Shown here: positions 7,800 to 14,281 of the stretch, one piece after another
Position numbering within the stretch: position 1 is the stretch's first letter
How the letters are laid out: the number at the start of each line of letters is the position of its first letter
DNA from: JBOHUX01 sp050734915
GTDB taxonomy: Bacteria > Chloroflexota > Dormibacteria > Dormibacterales > Dormibacteraceae
Length of the DNA stretch: 25,097 nucleotides
Direction: 5' to 3'
Assembly: GCA_050734915.1 (NCBI GenBank)
Contig: JBOHUX010000010.1
Span: forward strand, 1 to 25,097
Notes under the pieces: generated by a model
The model's input: only the letters and a program-made list of their open reading frames with translations
The model's database searches: none
What the model was told of the DNA's origin: nothing
Program-made: the position numbers and the translations under genes

Positions 7800-8378
7800 A
7801 TGCACTCCCACTCCCGGGAGCTGCGGGAGGGGTCCGGAAAGCTGGTGAGGCGTGGCTCTCGCGGTCGCAGTTCGGGTCAGTCGATGGTGGAGTTCGCCCT
7901 CGTCGCGCCGATCCTCCTGCTGCTCGTGCTCGGCGTGCTGGAGTCGATGATGCTGCTCTTCAGCATCTCGACCGCCCGGTTCGCCGTCACCGAGGCGGCG
8001 CGGGTCGATTCGGAGCTGGCGCGAAGCCCGATCGCCGATCAGCAGGCGGTGGCGGCGGTCCGCTCGACCGCGATCGGGCAGACAAGCCTGGTCAGCGTCT
8101 CCGAGATCGACATCTACCGGCTCGAGCCCGACCCCGGCAACCCGGGCGCCTACGTCCAGGATCCCAACGCGATCAATCGCTACCGCCTGGACGGGACGCT
8201 GATCGGGTCGGTCAACTGGCCGCCCGCCGTCCGCGACATCACGCTTGCCAACGGCGACTACCTGGGCGTGACGATCCTCTATACGTATCAGTGGAAGACC
8301 GGGCTCTTCGACTCCTTCCTGCCGGCCGTCAACCAGACCGCCGTCGATCATCTCCGGATCGAGCCGCAGGTGTACTGA
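7800..8378 (+). CDS. TadE-like pseudopilin family protein
   Basis: A minor pseudopilin-like protein of the tight-adherence (Flp pilus) type, expected in the cytoplasmic membrane. The 192 residues begin with a basic cytoplasmic leader (1-26, rich in Arg and Ser). Next comes the TadE signature GQSMVEFALVAP at 26-37, with Gly26 at -1 and Glu31 at +5 of a prepilin-peptidase-like site, then a hydrophobic helix to about residue 54 and a soluble extracytoplasmic remainder. No cysteines are seen. ATG 7800 is preceded directly by an in-frame TTG (7797), so the start may be one codon earlier. It heads a three-gene set of the same export type. The remaining tad machinery (ATPase, secretin, peptidase, Flp) is absent here. 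Confidence 0.85.
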   Translation: MHSHSRELREGSGKLVRRGSRGRSSGQSMVEFALVAPILLLLVLGVLESMMLLFSISTARFAVTEAARVDSELARSPIADQQAVAAVRSTAIGQTSLVSVSEIDIYRLEPDPGNPGAYVQDPNAINRYRLDGTLIGSVNWPPAVRDITLANGDYLGVTILYTYQWKTGLFDSFLPAVNQTAVDHLRIEPQVY

Positions 8379-8379
8379 T

Positions 8380-8384
8380 GGAGG
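8380..8384 (+). promoter_or_regulatory. Ribosome binding site GGAGG for second TadE gene
   Basis: GGAGG lies seven bases before GTG 8392 and ten before ATG 8395. The spacing favours the GTG as the start of the second TadE-like gene. Confidence 0.6.
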
Positions 8385-8391
8385 CCGCGCG

Positions 8392-8934
8392 GTGATGACG
8401 AGGGCCCCCGGCAACCGGCGCGGCAGCCGCGGGCAGGCGGCCGTCGAGTTCGCCCTGGCGGCGCCATTCATCGTCGTCCTCCTGCTCGGCAGCCTCGACC
8501 TCACCTTCTTCTTCGCCGACACCCTCACCGGGGGCTCCGCCGCGCGGGAGGGCGCCCGACTGGCCTCCGAGATCGGGGCCGGCAATGGGAGCATGACCAC
8601 CAGCCAGGCCGACCAGCAGATCGTGCAGAGCGTCCTCACCGCCGCCGCCGGCCTCAACGACGCCACCGTCCAGGAGGTCGACATCTACACCCCGGGCCGG
8701 TCGGACGGCGTCTTCAGCCCGGGCAGCGACCCCGCCGACGTGTTCGACGGCAAGGGCAATCCGGTGCCCGGCAAGCAGACCTTTCCGCTCTCGCAGCGGA
8801 AGCAGAGGATTCCCGACGAGACCTCCATCGGGGTGCGCCTGGTCTGGCGTTTCGTCCCTCCCATGGGGGTCGGGACGGGTCTCTTGACGTTCAGCCAGTA
8901 CTCGGTCTTCAAGGCGGTGGCACTCCCCTCATGA
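8392..8934 (+). CDS. TadE-like pseudopilin family protein (second copy)
   Basis: Second membrane-anchored pseudopilin-like protein, 180 residues from GTG 8392. The leader of 14 residues is basic. GQAAVEFALAAP follows, with Gly14 at -1 and Glu19 at +5, then a hydrophobic helix to about residue 36 and a soluble domain of about 140 residues. It shares the signature with the gene before it, but the soluble parts do not look like simple duplicates, so the two probably play distinct roles in one assembly. It is 13 bases downstream of the first tad gene and its stop overlaps the next ATG (ATGA), so the three genes form one transcription unit. Confidence 0.86.
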   Translation: MMTRAPGNRRGSRGQAAVEFALAAPFIVVLLLGSLDLTFFFADTLTGGSAAREGARLASEIGAGNGSMTTSQADQQIVQSVLTAAAGLNDATVQEVDIYTPGRSDGVFSPGSDPADVFDGKGNPVPGKQTFPLSQRKQRIPDETSIGVRLVWRFVPPMGVGTGLLTFSQYSVFKAVALPS

Positions 8935-10820
8935 GGCGATCAAGGCTCGTGAGCCAGGGCGGCCGCCGCGGCCAGGCGGGGCAGGCGATCGTGATCGTCG
9001 CGGCCGCGATCGTGGCGCTGATCGGCGCCGCCGGGCTCGGCATCGACGGCGCCGAGGCGTACTTCTACTCCGCGGCCGCCGCGCGCGCCGCCGAGGCCGC
9101 CGCTCTCTCGGGCGTGGTCTTCATGCCCGGACAGTTCAGCACCTGCTGCGGCGGCAACAACGCCACCGACAGGGCCGTGGCTGAAGCCGCCCGCAACGGG
9201 TTCGACGTCGCCGACGTCGCCGACAACGTGCAGGTGACCGTCGCCCGCACCGGCGATCCGACGCAGCTGCAGGTGACCGTCTCCCGGGATGTCAACACGT
9301 TCTTCATGGGTGTATTCGGGATCGGCCGGATCCACATCTCCAAGACCGCGCTGGCGGGCTACCTGTCACCGCTCAACCTGGGCCAGCCGGGAAGCCAGAT
9401 GGGCTCCACGGTCTCCCAGCTGGGGACCGCCAACAACTTCTACTTCGTGCGCATGGAGGGCTGGTCCACGCCGCGGAGCGAGGGAGATGCCTACACCCCC
9501 GACCCGAATTCGGGCTCCCCGCCCTCGACCGACGTGCATGCGATCAGCCGGGCGTCCGGCAACGAGTACGTCGAGGACCCCAGCAAGGGTCCGCCGACGC
9601 TGCCCGATCGCGGCGGCTACAACTACCAGGCCTACCTGCCCAATGGCGGCCAGATCCTCGTCTACAACGCGGCCTTCGCGCCCGAGGGCAATCCCGCCTC
9701 CGCCGACGGCAGGCTCAACTTCTGCGAGAACCAGGGGCCTCCCGCGCCACCGGCCTGCAACCCGGCCGGGCCCGGCTCCAACTACTACCTGCACGAGAAC
9801 GACTCCAGCTTCAGCTGGGGAGGCGGCAAGCAGGGCTTCTCGGCCATGCGCTACACGGTCTTCAAGGTCAACAACGTCTTCGTCCGCAGCCAGGACACCG
9901 AGGTCTCCCAGATGACGGTGCTGCCCATCGACGCCAGCAACTGGGACCAGTCGAGCGACCAATATCTGAACGTCAACACGGGCGCCACGATCACGCAGAC
10001 ATACGCCGCGAACGGCAGCCCGAGCAACATGGCGATCTACCACAGCTGGGTCAGCGTCTCCACCTACCAGGGCACCAACGACGGTGGCCTGGTCAGCTAC
10101 ACGGCGGGCAACGGACCGCTGGGCGGCGACCTGCCGCCGGGCCTCTACCGCCTTCGCGTGGACGCGCTCAACTACGACGGCAGCCTGCCCCCGGGCGGAT
10201 CCAAGGCCCACAAGGCGATCGCGATCAAGCTGCTCGGTCCCAACGGGGCCGCCTGCGACACCGGCGCCGCCCCCTGCACGCTGGGCGCGTGGGATGACAT
10301 GGCCGTCTACACCCCGGTCCAGGGAACGGCGTTCACCATCCCCATCTTCCAGCTGCCCCCCTCCTACGCCGGGCAGACGATCGAGGTCGACATCTTCGAC
10401 CCCGGCGACATCAACGCGAACGGTGGCTCGGCGACGCTCAACATCCTCGACGCCGCCGGCAACATCGTCACCAGCGGAGCCTCGCCGGTCTCCATCTACG
10501 ATCTCGGCACCGACCGGGCCAACGGGAGCGGGCCGATCACGAACAGCTGCCAGATGGCCTCGCCGGTTTCCAATCCGCCCTGCCTTCTCGCCTCCGGCGG
10601 CAATGCCAGCTTCGTGGCCAACAACGGGGGAGCCGACTACTTCAACGGGCACTGGGTGCGGGTGGAGATCCCCGTCCCCGGCAACTACAACCCGGCCGGT
10701 TCCCCGAGCCAGTGGTACTGGAAGCTCCAGTACGCCACCACCCGGAGCGTGACGGCCACCGACACCATCACCCTCAAGGTCAGCCTCAAGGGGGCGCCCG
10801 CCCACCTGCTGAGCGGATAG
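8931..10820 (+). CDS. Tad/TadG-like protein with large exported region
   Basis: A 629-residue protein with an N-terminal Tad (TadE/TadG-like) domain: basic leader, GQAIVIVAAAIVALIGAAGL helix at about 18-36, then AEAYFYSAAAARAAEAAALSG, typical of TadG-like proteins. It lacks the +5 Glu of the two pseudopilins before it, as is usual for this family. The remaining roughly 480 residues are rich in Gly, Asn, Ser and Tyr and read as beta-structured exported domains. A DIFDPGDINANGGSATLNILD stretch lies near 487-507. Eight cysteines occur in close pairs (72/73, 265/276, 442/449, 540/551), suggesting disulphides outside the cytoplasm. It may be a surface or pilus-associated adhesin; this is inference from architecture, and I recognise no specific homologue for the C-terminal part. 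Confidence 0.8.
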   Translation: MRRSRLVSQGGRRGQAGQAIVIVAAAIVALIGAAGLGIDGAEAYFYSAAAARAAEAAALSGVVFMPGQFSTCCGGNNATDRAVAEAARNGFDVADVADNVQVTVARTGDPTQLQVTVSRDVNTFFMGVFGIGRIHISKTALAGYLSPLNLGQPGSQMGSTVSQLGTANNFYFVRMEGWSTPRSEGDAYTPDPNSGSPPSTDVHAISRASGNEYVEDPSKGPPTLPDRGGYNYQAYLPNGGQILVYNAAFAPEGNPASADGRLNFCENQGPPAPPACNPAGPGSNYYLHENDSSFSWGGGKQGFSAMRYTVFKVNNVFVRSQDTEVSQMTVLPIDASNWDQSSDQYLNVNTGATITQTYAANGSPSNMAIYHSWVSVSTYQGTNDGGLVSYTAGNGPLGGDLPPGLYRLRVDALNYDGSLPPGGSKAHKAIAIKLLGPNGAACDTGAAPCTLGAWDDMAVYTPVQGTAFTIPIFQLPPSYAGQTIEVDIFDPGDINANGGSATLNILDAAGNIVTSGASPVSIYDLGTDRANGSGPITNSCQMASPVSNPPCLLASGGNASFVANNGGADYFNGHWVRVEIPVPGNYNPAGSPSQWYWKLQYATTRSVTATDTITLKVSLKGAPAHLLSG

Positions 10821-10871
10821 CGGGAGCCATCGGCGGCGGTTGCACCGTGCCCTCTCCGCGTATCGATGGTC

Positions 10872-10879
10872 GGAGGTGA
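10872..10879 (+). promoter_or_regulatory. Strong Shine-Dalgarno site GGAGGTGA
   Basis: GGAGGTGA matches the anti-Shine-Dalgarno end of 16S rRNA over eight bases, the best ribosome site seen in the window. It sits four bases before TTG 10884, so it supports translation of a short membrane-peptide gene there. An upstream in-frame ATG (10866) overlaps the site and is a less likely start. Confidence 0.6.
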
Positions 10880-10883
10880 TGTC

Positions 10884-11015
10884 TTGGACCTGATCGTCCT
10901 GATGCTGGGAATGGCGGCGGCGGCGGCGGTGGCCGTCCTTGCCGTGCCTGGCACCGTCCCGCCGGACGAGGCGATCGGGATCGCGATCCCGATCCCGATC
11001 GACGAGGACCGCTGA
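10884..11015 (+). CDS. Predicted 43-residue membrane peptide
   Basis: A short frame from TTG 10884 to TGA 11013-11015, directly behind a near-perfect Shine-Dalgarno site. The 43 residues form one hydrophobic, Ala/Val/Leu-rich segment (about residues 3-22) followed by a short, acidic, Ile/Pro-rich tail (IAIPIPIDEDR). It has no Lys and a single Arg, at the very end. It lies 63 bases after the tad-type gene on the same strand and 28 bases from the convergent histidine kinase gene. No family is recognised. If real it could be an accessory to the Tad proteins or an input to the neighbouring kinase. Evidence is the ribosome site and the membrane-like composition; GC-rich DNA often yields Ala/Val-rich frames, which lowers confidence. 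Confidence 0.45.
   Translation: MDLIVLMLGMAAAAAVAVLAVPGTVPPDEAIGIAIPIPIDEDR
10973..10994. repeat. 22-bp perfect palindrome at a convergent gene end
   Basis: Every base from 10973 to 10994 is mirrored by its complement (arms GATCGGGATCG / CGATCCCGATC). It lies inside the 3' end of the small membrane-peptide frame, where it encodes the Ile-Pro tail, and about 50 bases from the end of the convergent kinase gene. RNA from either strand could fold on it, but no T-run follows, so it is not a standard intrinsic terminator. It also contains four GATC sites. Confidence 0.75.
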
Positions 11016-11017
11016 CT

Positions 11018-11035
11018 CCGGGGCGCGGCGCCCGG
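11018..11035. terminator. Possible bidirectional hairpin between convergent genes
   Basis: CCGGG at 11018-11022 pairs with CCCGG at 11031-11035 around an 8-base GC-rich loop, in the 28-base gap between the small plus-strand frame and the minus-strand kinase gene. There is no U-tract. Placement is what suggests a role in ending transcription from both sides; the stem is short. Confidence 0.25.
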
Positions 11036-11043
11036 CGGTCGCC

Positions 11044-12324
11044 TCATCGCAGCTCGGTGGGCAGGGTGAGGCGGAACTCGCTGCCCCGTCCGGGCGCGCT
11101 GTCCAGCTCCAGGCCTGCGTCCAGGCTGCGCGCCGCCCGGAGTGCGATCGAAAGGCCGAGGCCGCTGCCCCCCGTGGCTCGCGCGCGGGCCTCGTCCACC
11201 CGGTAGAAGCGGTCGAAGATCCGCTGCTGGTGCTCGGCCGGGATTCCGATCCCGGTGTCCCGGACCGAGATCACCGCCCGGTCCCCCCGGCGCCCGGCCG
11301 CGATCCGGACCGCGCCCCCCTGCGGCGTGTAGCGGACGGCATTCGAGACCAGGTTGCCCAGCACCATCTCCAGCAGGCGCCGGTCGGAGAGGATCGAGAT
11401 CGAGGTCGCCGCGACCGTGAGGGAGACCTCCCGGGAGCGGGCGTCGGCGGCGAACCGGGCCGCCACGCCGGCGCAGAGGTGGGCAACATCGAGGCGCTCC
11501 CGGCTCACCGTCTGGGCGAGGTCGAGCCTGGTCAGCCGGCGGAGGTCCTCGAGGAGCGAGCGCAGCCTCTCGGTCTCCCGGCGCAGCACCAGTCTCGCCT
11601 CCGACCTCTCGTCCGCGGTGGCGAGGCTGCCGTCCGCGAGGGCGAGCCCGAACCCGGAGATGGTGTTGATGGGGGTGGCGATCTCGTGCCCGAGGTCGGC
11701 CAGGAACCGGCGCTGGCTCCCATCCGCGCTCTCCAGCCGCTCGGCCATGCTGTCGAAGGCGCGGCCGAGGTGGATCAGCTCCTCGGGGCCGGCCGCCCCC
11801 ATGCGAACGGCGAAGTCACCCCCCGCGATCCGGTCGGCGACTTCGATGGCGCGTTCGATCGGTGACTGCACCGCCCGGCTCAGGATGGTCGCCACGACGA
11901 TCGCCGCCCCGATCACCAGCAGCGACGGGATGGCCGCCACCAGCACCAGCTCGAGAGTCGGCGGCCCGAGACCGCTGGCGTGGTCACGCAGGATGACCCG
12001 CGCGTCGCCCGAGCGGACGCTGATCGTGAACTCGAGCGGGGAGGCGCGCGCCGGGCCCACGAACACCTGGGAGCCACCCCGGAAGACGATCAGCTGGTCG
12101 GTGGGCAGGAGGGACTGAAGGGTCCGGAGCTCCTCCGGAGCCGCCCCCGCGCCGGCGCGGCGCGCGACCAAGTCCGCCATCTGCCGCGCCTTGGCCCGGT
12201 CGCCGGACCCTTCGCCGGTGGAGGCGACGCGGGCCACCACCACGGAGGTGAGGACGACGCTCACCAGGGCGGTGCCGAGCATGGTGAGGACGAGCCAGAG
12301 GCGGAAGGAGGCCAGGAGCCTCAT
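11044..12324 (-). CDS. HAMP-domain sensor histidine kinase
   Basis: Membrane sensor kinase, 426 residues. Two transmembrane helices (about 9-31 and 125-148) bracket an extracytoplasmic sensor region of roughly 95 residues. A HAMP linker (149-201), a dimerisation/phosphoacceptor helix with His213 in LGHEIATP, and a HATPase domain follow, the last with N box NLVSNAVRYTP (324-334), G1 DTGIGIP (356-362) and G2 GGSGLGL (385-391). The H-box reads HEIATP where HELRTP is usual; His and Pro are kept. The ATG at 12324 shares one base with the regulator stop (TGATG junction); a GTG one codon earlier is possible. It forms an operon with the upstream response regulator. The signal is unknown. Confidence 0.93.
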   Translation of the reverse strand: MRLLASFRLWLVLTMLGTALVSVVLTSVVVARVASTGEGSGDRAKARQMADLVARRAGAGAAPEELRTLQSLLPTDQLIVFRGGSQVFVGPARASPLEFTISVRSGDARVILRDHASGLGPPTLELVLVAAIPSLLVIGAAIVVATILSRAVQSPIERAIEVADRIAGGDFAVRMGAAGPEELIHLGRAFDSMAERLESADGSQRRFLADLGHEIATPINTISGFGLALADGSLATADERSEARLVLRRETERLRSLLEDLRRLTRLDLAQTVSRERLDVAHLCAGVAARFAADARSREVSLTVAATSISILSDRRLLEMVLGNLVSNAVRYTPQGGAVRIAAGRRGDRAVISVRDTGIGIPAEHQQRIFDRFYRVDEARARATGGSGLGLSIALRAARSLDAGLELDSAPGRGSEFRLTLPTELR

Positions 12325-13004
12325 CACTCGGATGAAGGTTCCAGGCGATACCCGATGCCGCGCAGGGCGGTGATCCGGAGTGCCTCCCCGAGCTTGCGCC
12401 GCAGCGAGGCGATGTGCACGTCGACGGTCTTGGCGGTCAGGTACTGGGTTCCCCAGGCCGTCTCCAGCAGCTGTGACCGCGAGAAGACCTGGCCCGGGCG
12501 CTCGAGAAAGGCGGCCAGGAGGTCGAACTCGCGGCGGGAGAGTTCCACCTCCGAGGCGTCCAGCCGGCAGCGCCGCGTCGCCAGGTCCACCTCGAGGTGC
12601 CCGGTCCGGAGCACCGAGGCCTTCTCCTCAAAGCCGCGCACCCGCCGCAGCTGGGCTCGCACCCGGGCCACCACCTCCTCCGCGAAGAAGGGCTTGACCA
12701 CGTAGTCGTCGGCGCCCAGCTCCAGACCCGCCACCCGGCTCGCCTCCTCGCCGCGGGCGGTGAGGAAGATGATCGGGATGGAGGAGGTGGCCCGGATCCG
12801 CCGGACGACCTCGAAGCCGTCCAGCTCCGGCAGCATGACGTCGATGATCGCCGCGTCGAGGCCCCCACCGCGGAGCGCGTCGAGAGCTTCGGTACCGGTC
12901 CTGGCCGCGACGACGTCGAACCCGGCCCTGCCCAGGTAGACGCCCAGCAGCCTGCGCAGGGGCTCCTCGTCCTCGGCGACCAGGATGCGCGTCCCCGTGT
13001 TCAT
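12324..13004 (-). CDS. OmpR/PhoB-family response regulator
   Basis: DNA-binding response regulator, 226 residues from ATG 13004 (a GTG one codon upstream is the alternative). The receiver domain has the acidic pocket Glu11-Asp12-Glu13, phospho-acceptor Asp55 (IIDVMLPELDG), Thr82 (LTAR) and Lys104 (VVKPF). The C-terminal winged helix shows ELSRREFDLLAAFL, VFSRSQLLETAWG and the recognition region TVDVHIASLRRKLG followed by RGIGYRLE. All switch residues are present. It is first in an operon with the kinase and divergent from a small membrane-protein gene, so targets may include the intervening 100 bases; that is inference. Confidence 0.95.
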   Translation of the reverse strand: MNTGTRILVAEDEEPLRRLLGVYLGRAGFDVVAARTGTEALDALRGGGLDAAIIDVMLPELDGFEVVRRIRATSSIPIIFLTARGEEASRVAGLELGADDYVVKPFFAEEVVARVRAQLRRVRGFEEKASVLRTGHLEVDLATRRCRLDASEVELSRREFDLLAAFLERPGQVFSRSQLLETAWGTQYLTAKTVDVHIASLRRKLGEALRITALRGIGYRLEPSSE

Positions 13005-13020
13005 CACGACATGATCTCAG

Positions 13021-13038
13021 CCGGAGCCCGGGCTCCGG
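13021..13038. promoter_or_regulatory. 18-bp perfect palindrome in divergent intergenic region
   Basis: CCGGAGCCCGGGCTCCGG reads the same on both strands. It is 16 bases upstream of the response-regulator start and about 66 bases upstream of the divergent small gene, inside the only promoter-capable space of this island. It could be an operator for a dimeric regulator, or a hairpin in the regulator mRNA leader. OmpR-type regulators usually bind direct repeats, so this may serve another protein. The rest of 13005-13104 shows only weak promoter-like matches, for example TTGCCG at 13067 with TAGCTT at 13092 on the plus strand. Confidence 0.4.
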
Positions 13039-13104
13039 GAAAAGCCACCGAAAGACAACCGGGGCGTTGCCGTTACCTAACCCTGGGTCCCTAGCTTGGA
13101 ACCC

Positions 13105-13338
13105 ATGGTGATTGGATATGCGATCGCAAACGCGCTCCTGGTCGTGATGGTCCTGACCGCGTTGACGGCGCTGGTCGTGGCCACGTACAAGGGCCTCTCT
13201 CGAGAGGCCTCCGGGTACGGCCGCCGCGGCCCCGCCCGGGACGCCGGCCGGCGTGTCCCCACGATCCTCGACGGCAATCCGGCGGCACGGCCGGCGCGCC
13301 GTCCCGGCCGCCGTCCGGACATCGCGGCCGGCGCGTAG
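13105..13338 (+). CDS. Small single-span membrane protein with basic tail
   Basis: A 77-residue frame from ATG 13105. Residues 3-28 are hydrophobic (Ile, Ala, Leu, Val-rich), giving one transmembrane helix. A Lys near residue 30 follows, then an Arg/Pro-rich tail of about 45 residues with many basic and no aromatic residues after Tyr41. By the positive-inside rule the tail is cytoplasmic and the N terminus outside. It is divergent from the two-component operon and about 80 bases ahead of tyrA. TTG 13096 would add three residues. No family is recognised. The disordered, GC-driven tail means the lower half could partly reflect base composition. Confidence 0.5.
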   Translation: MVIGYAIANALLVVMVLTALTALVVATYKGLSREASGYGRRGPARDAGRRVPTILDGNPAARPARRPGRRPDIAAGA

Positions 13339-13356
13339 GGAACCGTCCAGCGTCAA

Positions 13357-13384
13357 GGAAGGGCCAGGCCGGCCTCGCCCTTCC
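13357..13384. terminator. Long hairpin between small membrane gene and tyrA
   Basis: GGAAGGGC (13357-13364) pairs perfectly with GCCCTTCC (13377-13384). After one C-C mismatch, an inner AGGCC/GGCCT dyad extends the stem. The result is a very stable 28-base hairpin 19 bases after the small gene stop and 36 bases before tyrA. No T-run follows on either strand, so it is either a non-canonical terminator insulating tyrA from upstream reading or a leader structure. Confidence 0.45.
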
Positions 13385-13408
13385 ACTGTACCTAGGACGC
13401 GCCGGGCT

Positions 13409-13414
13409 TACGCT
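13409..13414 (+). promoter_or_regulatory. Possible -10 element for a leaderless tyrA transcript
   Basis: TACGCT fits the TAnnnT pattern and ends six bases before GTG 13421, the distance expected if transcription starts at the first base of the start codon. The -35 region is poor (CTGTAC at 13386-13391). No ribosome site precedes GTG 13421, consistent with a leaderless mRNA, which is frequent in high-GC bacteria. Confidence 0.3.
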
Positions 13415-13420
13415 AAGTGC

Positions 13421-14281
13421 GTGTCCCCGGCAGCCCGGCCCACAAGCGTCGCGATCGTGGGCCTGGGACTGATGGGCGCGTCGCTCGCGATGGCGCTTCG
13501 TGCCGCCCAGCCCGAGCGCGAGGTGCTGGGGATCGACGCCGATCCGGAGACGGTCCGGAAGGCCCGCGAGCGGGAGATCGTCAGCGCCGCCGGCAGCGAC
13601 CTGGGACCGGTCTCGAGGGCAGGGCTGGTGGTGCTGGCGGTGCCTCTGCGGTCGCTGCGAGGGCTTCTCCAGGCGCTCGGCCCGCTGGCCGCGGGGGCGG
13701 TCGTCACCGACGTCGCCAGCACCAAGAGCCGCGTCATGGAATGGGCCGAGGAGGCCGGCGTGGACCTGGTCGGGGGCCATCCGATGTGCGGGACCGAGAG
13801 AAGTGGCATCGATGCCGCCCACCCCTCGCTCTACGATGGCGCGACCTGGGTGCTGACCGGCCATCAGCCGGCGGTGGAGGCGATGGTCCGCGCGGTGGGC
13901 GCGAGGCCGCTGATCATGGCCGCCGACGTCCACGACCGCCTCGCCGGCGGCGTCAGCCACGCGGCCTTCGTGCTCTCCGCCGCCTATGTGCTGGGCCTTG
14001 CCCGGCGCCCGGACTGGCACGACATGGAGCGGCTGGCCGGCCCGGGCTTCCGCGACATGAGCCGGCTGGCGGCCGGCGATCCGGAGATGTACGCCGGCAT
14101 CGCCGAGACGAACCGGGAGGCCATCCTGGGCGCTCTCGCCGGCGTCCAGGCCGAGCTGGAGGGGTTTCGCCGCCATCTCGAGGCGGGCGGTCCGCGGCTG
14201 GGCGAGCTCTTCGAGGAGGCGCGCGGCGCCCGGGCGCGCTGGGAGAGGGCGGGTGCTGGCGGCCGTCAGGCGACCGGCTGA
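13421..14281 (+). CDS. tyrA: Prephenate (or arogenate) dehydrogenase
   Basis: Oxidative decarboxylation of prephenate (or arogenate) in Tyr synthesis. The 286 residues hold an N-terminal Rossmann domain (IVGLGLMGASLAMAL at about 12-26) with Asp39 at the end of strand 2 (GIDAD), suggesting preference for NAD. VTDVASTKS (95-103) and the catalytic His120 in GGHPMCGTE follow, then the helical dimerisation domain with SHAAFVLSAAY and GFRDMSRLA. There is no C-terminal ACT domain, so Tyr feedback by that route is not expected. The start GTG 13421 gives a compact N terminus; the frame is open further upstream but that stretch is not family-like. The 3' end overlaps aroA by 29 bases. Confidence 0.94.
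   Translation: MSPAARPTSVAIVGLGLMGASLAMALRAAQPEREVLGIDADPETVRKAREREIVSAAGSDLGPVSRAGLVVLAVPLRSLRGLLQALGPLAAGAVVTDVASTKSRVMEWAEEAGVDLVGGHPMCGTERSGIDAAHPSLYDGATWVLTGHQPAVEAMVRAVGARPLIMAADVHDRLAGGVSHAAFVLSAAYVLGLARRPDWHDMERLAGPGFRDMSRLAAGDPEMYAGIAETNREAILGALAGVQAELEGFRRHLEAGGPRLGELFEEARGARARWERAGAGGRQATG

Noticed and set aside
9366..10805. 479-codon minus-strand frame antisense to the TadG-like gene
   Set aside because: The Val/Gly/Asp/Arg-rich translation is the reverse-strand image of the sense gene, with no helix or motif. The sense frame has a clear Tad N terminus and coupled start.
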